This document shows, in pieces, positions 1 through 7,410 of a DNA stretch of 40,919 nt (positions are counted from its first letter, which is position 1; the number at the start of each line of letters is the position of its first letter). Made by a program: the position numbers and the translations under genes. Below the pieces are notes generated by a model. That model was not told where the DNA came from and ran no database searches. It worked only from the letters and a program-made list of their open reading frames with translations. Origin of the DNA: Bacteroidales bacterium. Its GTDB lineage: Bacteria > Bacteroidota > Bacteroidia > Bacteroidales > F082. The stretch covers positions 1-40,919 of the forward strand of contig JAFZXR010000041.1 of NCBI GenBank assembly GCA_017616675.1. Reading direction: 5' to 3'.

Positions 1-318
1 GATGCGGACGCTCTGTTTGAACTTCTCTCCACCGTGAGCCACGCGGTGACCGACAGCTTTGATTTCTTTCAGGTCGCTGATGACACCGTATTCTTTATTC
101 GTAAGTGCTTGAAGCACAATCTTTATACCCTCGGTGTGGTTCGGGATAGGAAGCTGCTCGTAGTGCTTCTGTCCGTTCCATTTGTGGGTGAACTCGCCCA
201 TCTCGAGGCCGATACGCTCGAGGAGGCCCTTCGCCAATACTGAGTGATTCTTCTCGTCCATCTCAATCAACTGATATTTGATTGATGACGAACCGCAGTT
301 TAAAACTAATATCTTCAT
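1..318 (-). CDS. ackA: Acetate kinase, N-terminal part (cut by window edge)
   Basis: Reading the minus strand from the ATG at 318 gives 106 codons with no stop before the window edge. The product begins [20 protein letters not shown], the standard acetate kinase opening: the NxGSSSxK segment is the first phosphate-binding strand of the ASKHA fold. The segment RVAHGGEKF near residue 95 is the next conserved block. Acetate kinase makes acetate and ATP from acetyl phosphate and ADP in the cytosol. Pta, which makes acetyl phosphate, lies directly upstream on the same strand, so the two probably form one operon. A palindromic repeat sits between them. About three quarters of the protein lies outside the window, so integrity cannot be judged. 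Confidence 0.95.
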   Translation of the reverse strand, partial: MKILVLNCGSSSIKYQLIEMDEKNHSVLAKGLLERIGLEMGEFTHKWNGQKHYEQLPIPNHTEGIKIVLQALTNKEYGVISDLKEIKAVGHRVAHGGEKFKQSVRI

Positions 319-348
319 AATGTTAAAAATTAATTCATTTATCAAAGC

Positions 349-476
349 CGTCATTTCGAGCGAAGTCGAGAAATCCTCCATCCGAAAAAGCTTATTACTA
401 AAGAGGATTTATTCGCCATGGCGAATGCTTTCGCAAGCTCAGGTCTCCATTTCGCTTCGCTCCAGTCGAAATGACG
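349..476. repeat. Palindromic repeat, copy R1 (between pta and ackA)
   Basis: A 128 bp element with outer arms CGTCATTTCGA (349) and TCGAAATGACG (to 476), and inner arms GAGAAATCCTC and GAGGATTTA. It carries a side module that can fold on itself (TTCGCC-AT-GGCGAA). It lies 8 bases beyond the pta stop and 30 bases before the ackA start, in the presumed shared transcript, where it would form a long hairpin. Confidence 0.9.
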
Positions 477-484
477 AGTGGATG

Positions 485-1495
485 TTATTTCTTCTGTGCA
501 ATCGCTTGGTTACATGTGATAGCCACGAGTTTATAAACATCGTCGATTGAGCAGCCGCGGCTGAGGTCGTTACATGGTTTTGCGAGACCTTGCAGCACTG
601 GGCCGACCGCTTCGGCGCCGGCCAGACGCTGGACGAGTTTATAAGCGATGTTACCTACCTCGAGGCACGGGAATACCAATGTGTTGGCTTTTCCTGCCAC
701 TGGGCTGCCCGGGGCTTTGCTCGAGCCCACCGACGGCACGATGGCTGCGTCAGCCTGAAGCTCGCCGTCGAGCACCAGGTCTGGCCGGCGCTCCTGCGCG
801 ATGCGGGTAGCCTCGATGACTTTGTCGACCACCTCATGCTTTGCTGAGCCCTTGGTCGAGAAGCTCAAGATGGCGGTGACAGGGTCGATCTTGGCGATGG
901 CCTTGGCGGTGTCGGCAGTGCAGATGGCTATCTCCGCGAGCTGCTCGGCTGTCGGCATCGGCGTCACGGCGCAGTCGGCAAACACCATACGTCCGTTGGT
1001 GCCGTAAGGGCATCCTTCAGGTAAGAACATCGTGAAAGCACCCGAGACACATGTCACACCTGGCACGGTCTTGATGATCTGCAAGGCCGGACGGAGCATG
1101 TCGCCTGTGGTTGAGCGTGCGCCGCTGACGAGACCGTCGGCTTCGCCTGCCTTCACCATCAGGATGCCGAGGTACATGAAGTTACCGGCGAGGTCGTAAG
1201 CCTGCTCAGGTGTCATGCCTTTTGCCTTACGAAGCTCGAAAAGCAGGTCGGCGTATTTCTGACGGTCGGGATTGGTCTGCGGGTCGATGACACGGGCCTT
1301 GGCGATGTTCTTCAAACCGAATTCCTTCACCATGTCGGCGATTTTCTGAGCCGGTCCGATCAAAATGACGTCGGCGATGCCGTCAGCCACGATGCGGTCG
1401 GCCGCCTTCAATGTTCTTGGTTCGTCTCCCTCAGGGAGCACGATGCGCTGTTTGTTAGCCTGCGCATTGGCAATGATTTCTTCAATAAGTCCCAT
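485..1495 (-). CDS. pta: Phosphate acetyltransferase
   Basis: 336 residues, the usual length of a stand-alone PTA domain (short Pta without the DRTGG and AAA-like N-terminal part of the E. coli enzyme). It opens with the family pattern IVLPEGDEPRTLKAA. The SGARSTTGDMLRPAL block near residue 125 and the FSTKGSAKHE block near residue 210 belong to the CoA and phosphate site. It transfers the acetyl group from acetyl-CoA to phosphate, giving acetyl phosphate for AckA; it can also run in reverse for acetate assimilation. The ATG at 1495 is preceded by a 45-base A/T-rich leader and a TATTTTTG -7 element. No truncation is visible. Confidence 0.97.
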   Translation of the reverse strand: MGLIEEIIANAQANKQRIVLPEGDEPRTLKAADRIVADGIADVILIGPAQKIADMVKEFGLKNIAKARVIDPQTNPDRQKYADLLFELRKAKGMTPEQAYDLAGNFMYLGILMVKAGEADGLVSGARSTTGDMLRPALQIIKTVPGVTCVSGAFTMFLPEGCPYGTNGRMVFADCAVTPMPTAEQLAEIAICTADTAKAIAKIDPVTAILSFSTKGSAKHEVVDKVIEATRIAQERRPDLVLDGELQADAAIVPSVGSSKAPGSPVAGKANTLVFPCLEVGNIAYKLVQRLAGAEAVGPVLQGLAKPCNDLSRGCSIDDVYKLVAITCNQAIAQKK

Positions 1496-1540
1496 AGTTC
1501 AATTATTTATGATTTGAAATTTTCTGCAAAAATTATTTCG

Positions 1541-1548
1541 CAAAAATA
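1541..1548 (-). promoter_or_regulatory. Probable -7 element of pta-ackA
   Basis: Minus-strand TATTTTTG matches the Bacteroidota -7 consensus TAnnTTTG, 46 bases before the pta ATG. I do not see a clean -33 TTTG. A second such element faces the other way at 1582, so this is a divergent promoter region. Confidence 0.6.
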
Positions 1549-1581
1549 CAATATTTATCATAAAAATCCAAATTTTTTCTA

Positions 1582-1589
1582 TATTTTTG
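1582..1589 (+). promoter_or_regulatory. Probable -7 element of the DUF4271-hemD operon
   Basis: TATTTTTG fits TAnnTTTG and lies 22 bases before the TTG start of the DUF4271 gene. It is divergent from the pta promoter. Confidence 0.6.
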
Positions 1590-1611
1590 CAGAAGAAAAT
1601 TTTGATGAGAT

Positions 1612-2352
1612 TTGATAAGCGAAATTATTGATATTCAAATAGTTACGGAAAACCTCACTTCGACGCTCGAGCCGAGCCTCCGTGTGGTGAAGGCGATTTC
1701 GCCCTCGTGGAATTTCATCATCGTTTTCGCAGCCATGCTCCTGATGGTCATCAACAAGCAGCTCTACAGCCTGCGTTTCCGCATGATGCTGTCGGCACTC
1801 TCGCAGTCGACCGACGGTGACCGGATGTCGCGCGAATGGAATCCCATCCTGAGTATCAACGGCTTGACGGTGTTCGTGTCGTACATCGCCCTGCTGGCTC
1901 TCGTGGTGCAGAAGATAATCCTCGTTTTCTCAGGAAATACCGACTTTTACGGCAGTTTCAGCTTCTACCTCGACGTCTGCACCTTCATCGCGGCGCTGTG
2001 CATCATCCAATACCTCTTTATCACCCTCTACGGCTGGCTTTTCGGCATCGAATCGGCTACCACGCACCATGTGGTGACGCATCTCTCGACCATGGCCATC
2101 CTCAACATCGGACTCATCGTTTTGGGCCTCATCATGATTTTTTATCCGACAAAATTTATTTTAATAATTATAAGTTCTATCGTATTGATAATCAGTGGAA
2201 TAAGAATTTTTAAGACATTTTTTGAGTTCCAAATTTTATCAAAGATGAATTTATTCAATATTTTTTTGTATTTTTGCACCCTCGAAATTATACCACTGTC
2301 AGTTGCCATCACAATGCTCTGTCGTTTGGTCGTAACTAATTGTGTATTATAG
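1612..2352 (+). CDS. DUF4271-type integral membrane protein
   Basis: 246 residues with about five or six hydrophobic segments (roughly residues 33-52, 82-105, 120-150, 158-200 and 215-240), so an inner-membrane protein. Sequence style and position (directly before hemD in Bacteroidota) fit the DUF4271 family, whose function is not known. No ATG fits the N-terminus: the frame is closed by a stop at 1606, the first possible start is TTG at 1612, and the next ATG would delete the first membrane segment. The C-terminal segment FLYFCTLEIIPL is typical of the family end. The last 17 residues after it look less conserved in character, and a promoter-like TATTTTTG lies inside this coding end. Family assignment comes from recall of sequence and synteny, not a search. 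Confidence 0.75.
   Translation: MISEIIDIQIVTENLTSTLEPSLRVVKAISPSWNFIIVFAAMLLMVINKQLYSLRFRMMLSALSQSTDGDRMSREWNPILSINGLTVFVSYIALLALVVQKIILVFSGNTDFYGSFSFYLDVCTFIAALCIIQYLFITLYGWLFGIESATTHHVVTHLSTMAILNIGLIVLGLIMIFYPTKFILIIISSIVLIISGIRIFKTFFEFQILSKMNLFNIFLYFCTLEIIPLSVAITMLCRLVVTNCVL
2269..2276 (+). promoter_or_regulatory. Possible internal -7 element for hemD
   Basis: TATTTTTG followed by CA, inside the 3' coding end of the DUF4271 gene and 103 bases before the hemD ATG. It may give hemD-rnpA-yidD their own transcript. The motif is short and the codons may be constrained by the protein. Confidence 0.35.
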
Positions 2353-2378
2353 GATTATAAAATAGTGTTTTTGAAAAA

Positions 2379-3143
2379 ATGAAGATTAAAAACATACTAG
2401 TTTCACAGCCAAAACCAGCTGATATTTCTAAAACTCATTGGGATAGTATCATTAAAAAGTACAATGTGAAGATAGATTTTGAGAAATTTATCCGCATTGA
2501 GGGCGTCGAGGCCTCGGAGCTTCGCCAGGAGCATGTGAAACTCACCGATTATACCGCTATCATTCTGACAAGCCGCAACGCAGTGGATCATTTCTTCCGT
2601 ATCGCAAAAGAGATGCGCTACACTGTGCCGGACGACCTGAAATATTTCTGCGTCAACGAGTCGACAGCCTTATATCTCCAGCATTACATCCAGTTCCGCA
2701 AACGTAAGATTTTCTACGGAAACCAGACATTTGCCGACCTCATCGAGATCATGAAAAAACACCGCGAGGAGATGTATTTCCTGCCTACTTCGAACATCGT
2801 CACCAACGAGGATCATCCCGAGATGATGGACGCCGCGAAGCTTAACTACAAGAAAGCCATGCTGTTCCGCACTGTGCCGTCAGATTTGAAACATGTCGAC
2901 ATCACAAAATACGACATGCTCGTTTTCTTCAGCCCTGCAGGTATCGACTCGCTGAAGATCAACTTCCCTGACTTCGTGCAAGGCGAAGTGGCAATAGGCA
3001 CTTTGGGCGCTTCGACAGCCAAAGCCGTCACCGACGCCGGCTTCAACCTCAGCCTCAGTGCTCCTACCAAGACCGCCCCGTCAATCACGATGGCGATAGA
3101 GGAGTATCTCGACGCTGAAATAAAAAAAGCAAAGAAGAGATAA
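2379..3143 (+). CDS. hemD: Uroporphyrinogen-III synthase
   Basis: 254 residues, cytosolic. It shows the diverged HemD pattern: an N-terminal lobe beginning KNILVSQPKP, a middle ILTSRNAVDHF block near residue 63 matching the family's TSxxAV motif, and a C-terminal lobe with LVFFSPAGIDSL near residue 185 and GTLGASTAKAV near residue 207, where the family has a substrate-pocket motif of the type G..T...l...G. HemD closes and inverts ring D of hydroxymethylbilane to give uroporphyrinogen III, leading to haem and sirohaem. The ATG at 2379 is 26 bases after the preceding stop. rnpA follows with no gap. HemD proteins diverge strongly, so the call rests on these motifs plus the gene order. Confidence 0.85.
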   Translation: MKIKNILVSQPKPADISKTHWDSIIKKYNVKIDFEKFIRIEGVEASELRQEHVKLTDYTAIILTSRNAVDHFFRIAKEMRYTVPDDLKYFCVNESTALYLQHYIQFRKRKIFYGNQTFADLIEIMKKHREEMYFLPTSNIVTNEDHPEMMDAAKLNYKKAMLFRTVPSDLKHVDITKYDMLVFFSPAGIDSLKINFPDFVQGEVAIGTLGASTAKAVTDAGFNLSLSAPTKTAPSITMAIEEYLDAEIKKAKKR

Positions 3144-3533
3144 TTGGAACCTAAACAAGGACTACCGAAATCGCAGCGCATCTACCTGAAAAAAGCTGTA
3201 CAGACTTTATTTGAAGAAGGAAAAGGATTTTCGTTGTATCCTTTTCGTGTTGTCGTGCATCTCTACGACGCTGAGAATCAAGAAGTTGCGATTCCAAGAA
3301 TACTGGTGTCAGTCTCCAAAAAACGATTTCATCATGCCGTGAAACGCAACCGCGTGAAGCGTCTCATCCGCGAATGCTGGCGAAAAAACAAGGCCGAGCT
3401 GATGAAATTATGCCAAGCAAACAACAAAACGCTCGATGTTGCGTTAGTATATAATGCTACAGTCATCGTAAAATACGATGAGATGGAAGAGAAAATGAAA
3501 AAAGTGGTCGAACGTCTGGTCGATAAATTATGA
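3144..3533 (+). CDS. rnpA: Ribonuclease P protein component
   Basis: 129 residues, basic. The signature [14 protein letters not shown] near residue 70 is the RNR motif that contacts the P RNA and pre-t[15 protein letters not shown] just before it is the usual lead-in. RnpA binds the catalytic RNA of RNase P and helps it remove tRNA 5' leaders. The start is TTG at 3144, immediately after the hemD stop, so translation is probably coupled; no ATG precedes the conserved region in this frame. The 3' end overlaps yidD by 4 bases (ATGA). rpmH, the usual neighbour in other phyla, is absent here, as is typical in Bacteroidota. Confidence 0.93.
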   Translation: MEPKQGLPKSQRIYLKKAVQTLFEEGKGFSLYPFRVVVHLYDAENQEVAIPRILVSVSKKRFHHAVKRNRVKRLIRECWRKNKAELMKLCQANNKTLDVALVYNATVIVKYDEMEEKMKKVVERLVDKL

Positions 3534-3772
3534 AAAAGGTATTGAACTTCATAGTGAAACTGCCGGCAAACTTCCTGATTCTGCTGATAAAGATATATCA
3601 GTACACACTCTCTCCTTTCATCGGCCGCAACTGCCGCTACACCCCGACATGCTCCAACTACGGCATCGAGGCGATACGCAAATACGGCGCCATCAAAGGC
3701 GGATGGCTGACAATAAAACGAGTGGCATCGTGCAACCCCTGGGGCGGCTCAGGATATGATCCCGTTCCATAG
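3530..3772 (+). CDS. yidD: YidD-type membrane protein insertion factor
   Basis: 80 residues. An N-terminal amphipathic or hydrophobic helix (about residues 8-28) precedes the family signature: [20 protein letters not shown] with its two cysteines, then [20 protein letters not shown] and DPVP at the end. YidD assists YidC-dependent insertion of inner-membrane proteins. It starts by ATGA overlap with rnpA, the classic rnpA-yidD pairing. It is followed by a triple hairpin array before ctpA. Confidence 0.95.
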   Translation: MKKVLNFIVKLPANFLILLIKIYQYTLSPFIGRNCRYTPTCSNYGIEAIRKYGAIKGGWLTIKRVASCNPWGGSGYDPVP

Positions 3773-3787
3773 TAAAAAATGAAAGAA

Positions 3788-3855
3788 ACCCCGAAGGGGT
3801 GACAGATATTAGCCCCGGAGGGGCGAAAGATATTAACCCCAGGTGCAACCTGGGG
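3788..3855. repeat. Array of three hairpins before ctpA
   Basis: Three GC-rich palindromes in a row: ACCCC-GAA-GGGGT (3788-3800), GCCCC-GGA-GGGGC (3812-3824) and CCCCAGGT-GCA-ACCTGGGG (3837-3855). They are spaced by similar linkers ending AGATATTA, giving a period of about 24 bases. The last stem ends 17 bases before the ctpA ATG and 64 bases lie between yidD and the third stem. It could end the upstream transcript or affect ctpA translation. Confidence 0.9.
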
Positions 3856-3872
3856 AGAAAAAACGAAACGAC

Positions 3873-5525
3873 ATGAAACACGTCAAGCTACTGCTGATAG
3901 CGCTGGCTTTCATCACAGTGAATGCCTTCGGTCAGACCCAGAAGAACAACTTCGAGATATCGAAGAGTCTCGACATATATAATAATGTGCTCCGTCAGCT
4001 CAACCTGTATTACGTCGACGAGATCAACCCGGCCGAGCTCAACGAGAGCGCCATCAACGCCATGCTCGAGGGCCTCGACCCTTACACCGTGCTCATCCCT
4101 GAGGAGCAGATCGAAGACGTGAAGCTGATGACGACAGGCGAATACGGCGGCATAGGCTCGCTGATACAGTATTCCGACGGCAAGACGATGATTTCGGAGC
4201 CTTACGAAGGCTTCCCAGCTGCCAAAGCTGGTCTCATCCCAGGCGATATCTTCTTGGAAGTCAACGATATAGATGTCACGGGCAAGAACTCGAGCGAGAT
4301 CAGCGACCTTCTGAAGGGCACCCCAGGCACCACCGTCAAGCTGAAGATGCAGCGCATGGGCGAGAAGGAGCCTATCGTGAAGGAACTCAAGCGCGAGAAG
4401 ATAAAAATCGACAATATCCCTTATTACACTGTGTTTGACAACGGCATCGGATACGCCATCCTGTCGCAGTTCACCAAAGACTGTGCCCGCGAACTGAAAG
4501 ACGTCGTCGTCGAGATGAAGAAAAAGCACGAGCTCAAAGGCTTCATCCTCGACCTGCGAGGCAACGGTGGAGGCTTGCTTAACGAAGCTGTCGACATCGT
4601 GAATATGTTTGTCCCTAAGAACAAACTCGTTGTGTATCAGAAGGCTAAAGTTGCCGAGCAGAACTACAACCACTACACCCAGCACGAGCCTCTCGACCTC
4701 GACATCCCGTTGGTAATCTTGGTGAACGAAGGCAGCGCTTCGGCATCGGAAATCGTGGCGGGCTCGATTCAAGACCTCGACAGAGGCATCATCGTGGGAC
4801 AGCGTACCTTCGGTAAAGGATTGGTGCAGAACATCTTACCGATGAGCTACAACACCCAAATCAAGGTGACGGTGGCACATTACTACCTGCCAAGCAACCG
4901 CTGCATCCAAGAGATCGACTATTCGAAGAAAAATAAGAAGACCGCCGACACATTGGCAAAAGCCGACACTCTCGGCAAGGCGTTCCATACCGCCAACGGC
5001 CGCGTGGTGTACGAAGGTCACGGCATCCAGCCCGACGTGAAGATCGAGCCGACGGTGGCATCGACAATCACCACTTATCTCTACGCGAAAAATCTCTTCT
5101 TCAAATACGCAAATAAGTTCTACAGAGAACATAAATCGATAAAGTCGGCCAAAGACTTCAAAATCACCGACGCCATCTACAACGATTTCATGCAATTCGT
5201 TAAGGATGAAGGATTTACATTTACTTCGCAAAGCGAAAATGAAATAAAAAATCTTGAAAATATTGCTAAACTGGAAGGTTATCTCGATGATATTCAGCCT
5301 ATTTTGGATCAAGCCAAAGCGAAGATAGAGGAGGAGAAGGCCAACGACCTCGTCAACAACCGCAAAGAGATCGAAGACCTGCTGAAAATCGAGATCGCAG
5401 GCCGTTATTACTACCAGAAAGGCAAGATTATCGCCACTTTAGCCGACGACCCTGAGCTTGAGAAGGCCATTGAGGTCATCTTGAATCAGGAAGAATACAA
5501 CAACATCTTAAAAGGAACAAATTAA
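3873..5525 (+). CDS. C-terminal processing peptidase, S41 family
   Basis: 550 residues. A signal peptide (MKHVKLLLIALAFITVNAFG, then Q) sends it to the periplasm. A PDZ domain at about residues 85-170 is followed by the S41 core: LRGNGGGLLNEAV near 232, GSASASE at 287-293 containing the catalytic serine, and TFGKG with K315 as general base. S41 proteases cut proteins near their C-termini in tail-specific processing. A helical C-terminal part (about 410-550) is charged and may pack on the core. ATG 3873 is chosen over the in-frame GTG at 3843 because the GTG lies inside a hairpin and would put ten charged residues before the signal peptide. The gene sits in the hemD-rnpA-yidD cluster, with cdd 6 bases downstream. 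Confidence 0.93.
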   Translation: MKHVKLLLIALAFITVNAFGQTQKNNFEISKSLDIYNNVLRQLNLYYVDEINPAELNESAINAMLEGLDPYTVLIPEEQIEDVKLMTTGEYGGIGSLIQYSDGKTMISEPYEGFPAAKAGLIPGDIFLEVNDIDVTGKNSSEISDLLKGTPGTTVKLKMQRMGEKEPIVKELKREKIKIDNIPYYTVFDNGIGYAILSQFTKDCARELKDVVVEMKKKHELKGFILDLRGNGGGLLNEAVDIVNMFVPKNKLVVYQKAKVAEQNYNHYTQHEPLDLDIPLVILVNEGSASASEIVAGSIQDLDRGIIVGQRTFGKGLVQNILPMSYNTQIKVTVAHYYLPSNRCIQEIDYSKKNKKTADTLAKADTLGKAFHTANGRVVYEGHGIQPDVKIEPTVASTITTYLYAKNLFFKYANKFYREHKSIKSAKDFKITDAIYNDFMQFVKDEGFTFTSQSENEIKNLENIAKLEGYLDDIQPILDQAKAKIEEEKANDLVNNRKEIEDLLKIEIAGRYYYQKGKIIATLADDPELEKAIEVILNQEEYNNILKGTN

Positions 5526-5531
5526 TTCAAC

Positions 5532-6035
5532 ATGAAAAAACATAAACTCACACTTTCTTTTCTTGAATTCAACTCTATCGAGGAGTTGAACGACGACGAC
5601 CGCGCCCTCTTGCTGAGAGCCAAGGAAGCGGCCAAGAGCGCCTACGCACCTTATTCAAAGTTCCGTGTCGGAGCGGCGGTGCGACTTGCTGATGGCACCA
5701 TTATCATCGGCAACAACCAGGAAAACGCCGTCTATCCGGTGGGACTCTGTGCCGAGCGTGTGGCGTTGTTCAGCGCCCAGGCCAACTATCCCGACCAGCC
5801 TATCGTTGCCCTTGCGGTTACAGCAATAGGCAGCGACGGCAAGATCTCGCAGCCTGTTCCGCCATGTGGCAGCTGCCGTCAGGCCATGATCGAGGCGGAG
5901 AGCCGTCACAACCAGCCGTTGCGCGTCATCATGCAAGGAGAGGAAGGCCCGATTATCGTCAGCGAAAAAATGGATAACCTGATGCCATTGATCTTCGCCG
6001 AAGATTTCCTGAAGAAATACACGGAATTGGTGTAA
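5532..6035 (+). CDS. cdd: Cytidine deaminase
   Basis: 167 residues. The zinc site is complete: C73-A-E75 (ligand and catalytic glutamate) and P-C112-G-S-C115. The AYAPYSKFRVGAAV block near residue 38 is the substrate-pocket motif of tetrameric cytidine deaminases. It converts cytidine and deoxycytidine to uridine and deoxyuridine in pyrimidine salvage. It begins 6 bases after the ctpA stop, so it is probably the last gene of this plus-strand operon. Its stop is one base from the stop of the convergent gtrA-like gene. Confidence 0.95.
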   Translation: MKKHKLTLSFLEFNSIEELNDDDRALLLRAKEAAKSAYAPYSKFRVGAAVRLADGTIIIGNNQENAVYPVGLCAERVALFSAQANYPDQPIVALAVTAIGSDGKISQPVPPCGSCRQAMIEAESRHNQPLRVIMQGEEGPIIVSEKMDNLMPLIFAEDFLKKYTELV

Positions 6036-6036
6036 A

Positions 6037-6426
6037 TTATTTAAACGTAAACAATAAATTTGCGAAGAAATTCCACAGCGTCGCCATGCCGATGGCGAAA
6101 ATCTTGCTGAGGTAGAAATTCCATTTGAGTTTATCGGTGAGGATGTAAAGCGTTAACGAATTGATTCCCAATCCGATAGCCGAGACAAGCATAAACTTTC
6201 CGTATTCCGTCGCCACGTCGGCGTTCTCGCTTTGGAACGTCCAGATGCGGTTCAGAATGTAGTTCGAGGTGGCGGCGCAGATGAAGCCGATGGCGTTGCT
6301 CACGTATTTGTTGATTTTTATTATCTCCTTGAAGAGATAAGTGATGCCGAAATCAACGAAAACGCCAGAGAATCCGACGACCCCGAATTTCAGGAATTTT
6401 AATATGAAAAGCTTATCAATTGTCAT
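6037..6426 (-). CDS. GtrA-like membrane protein
   Basis: 129 residues with four predicted membrane helices (about residues 13-33, 42-60, 76-97 and 103-126). The FLKFGVVGFSGVFVDFGITY opening and the asparagine-rich N-A-I-G-F ... N-Y-I-L-N-R-I-W segment are typical of GtrA (PF04138). Family members are thought to move lipid-linked sugars across the inner membrane, or to act with glycosyltransferases. No glycosyltransferase is adjacent here. It is downstream of the CPBP protease gene, separated by repeat R2, and convergent with cdd. Confidence 0.88.
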   Translation of the reverse strand: MTIDKLFILKFLKFGVVGFSGVFVDFGITYLFKEIIKINKYVSNAIGFICAATSNYILNRIWTFQSENADVATEYGKFMLVSAIGLGINSLTLYILTDKLKWNFYLSKIFAIGMATLWNFFANLLFTFK

Positions 6427-6441
6427 TCTTTATTCATTGTT

Positions 6442-6554
6442 CGTCATTTCGAGCGGAACGAAGTGTAGTCGAGAAATCCTCTTTTCGCAAAAGCTTATTC
6501 TAAAAAGGATTTCTCCATTTCACTTCATTTCATTCCGTTTCAGTCGAAATGACG
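6442..6554. repeat. Palindromic repeat, copy R2 (supplies the CPBP stop)
   Basis: 113 bp with outer arms CGTCATTTCGA and TCGAAATGACG and inner arms GAGAAATCCTC and AGGATTTCTC. Its upper end overlaps the last 25 bases of the CPBP gene and provides that gene's stop codon. The other end lies 15 bases before the gtrA-like start. Confidence 0.9.
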
Positions 6555-7408
6555 TTTGCTTTCTTATTCAAACGCCAGCAAGTTATAAATATTGCAACAG
6601 TTATTACTAAACTGAGAATTATCACCAGCCAGTTATCGGTCAGTCCGAAAGTCTCGATATCGACGTTGATGACCTCTTTTTTGTTGAGGTAATAAAGCAT
6701 CACGATGGTGCCGTTGTTGACAAAATGCATCAGCATCGACGGGAAAATCGAGCCGCTGAGGTAGAACATATAGCCGAGCATCAGTCCGAGGATGAATCTT
6801 GGGACGAATCCGAAGAAATCGCCGTGGAAAGCCGAGAAGACAATGGCTGTCAGTATGATTCCGATGTGCGCGTTTTTGCAGATTTTTACAAATGCTTTCT
6901 GTATCACCGAACGGAAAAGCAATTCCTCGCTGATAGCCGCCAATGCAGCTACGATAAGCAATCCCGAGAAGAGCGAGCCTTCGGTCATGAACTTCTCAGT
7001 AGTCTCGTTGGCGAGCTGTTGAATGTTGCGCAGCATCTGCTCGAGAGTGGCCATCGACTCAGGCAAACTGACGTTGTCGTTCCATTCCGTCACCATGGCA
7101 AGGAACGGAATAACGGTGAAAATTGCCACTATTCCGAGTAGCGACCATGGTTGTAACTTCTTGAATCCCAAATAGTTAAAAGGTTTTTCTTTAACCAGCA
7201 TCACGTAAAGTATCGGCGGCAGCATAAAGCCGAAAACCTGACTTATAACCTGTCCGATCTGGAGGTTTGTGATGTCGTTCATGCCATCGCCCGACAGCAG
7301 GAAGAATGCTGAGAGTATGCTGCTGAAAAGCAATCCGAAGATCAGCAACAGTATGAAAGTCAACAATTTAGCACCTTGAGAGGCGTTTTTTATCAATGGG
7401 AATTGCAT
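6530..7408 (-). CDS. CPBP family intramembrane metalloprotease (Abi domain)
   Basis: 292 residues with about eight hydrophobic helices. The three CPBP motifs are present in order: EELLFR near residue 160 (EExxxR), FSAFHG near 190 (FxxxH) and MHFVNN near 228 (HxxxN/B). The family (PF02517) includes eukaryotic CAAX type II proteases and bacterial immunity or processing proteins; the bacterial substrates are mostly unknown. The last residues, VISTETE and the TGA, are encoded by the arm of repeat R2, so the natural C-terminus was replaced or extended by the repeat. The gene starts 3 bases after the malQ stop, which suggests co-transcription with hpt-adk-malQ. Confidence 0.9.
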   Translation of the reverse strand: MQFPLIKNASQGAKLLTFILLLIFGLLFSSILSAFFLLSGDGMNDITNLQIGQVISQVFGFMLPPILYVMLVKEKPFNYLGFKKLQPWSLLGIVAIFTVIPFLAMVTEWNDNVSLPESMATLEQMLRNIQQLANETTEKFMTEGSLFSGLLIVAALAAISEELLFRSVIQKAFVKICKNAHIGIILTAIVFSAFHGDFFGFVPRFILGLMLGYMFYLSGSIFPSMLMHFVNNGTIVMLYYLNKKEVINVDIETFGLTDNWLVIILSLVITVAIFITCWRLNKKANVISTETE

Positions 7409-7410
7409 GA

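Noticed and set aside
3776..3860. Possible CRISPR-like array before ctpA
   Set aside because: Units are only hairpins with short linkers, there are no unique spacers of constant length, and no cas gene is present.
3888..4772. Long open frame on the minus strand opposite ctpA (294 codons)
   Set aside because: It is a mirror frame of a strongly conserved S41 protease, has no recognisable domain, and similar antisense frames occur opposite other GC-richer genes here.
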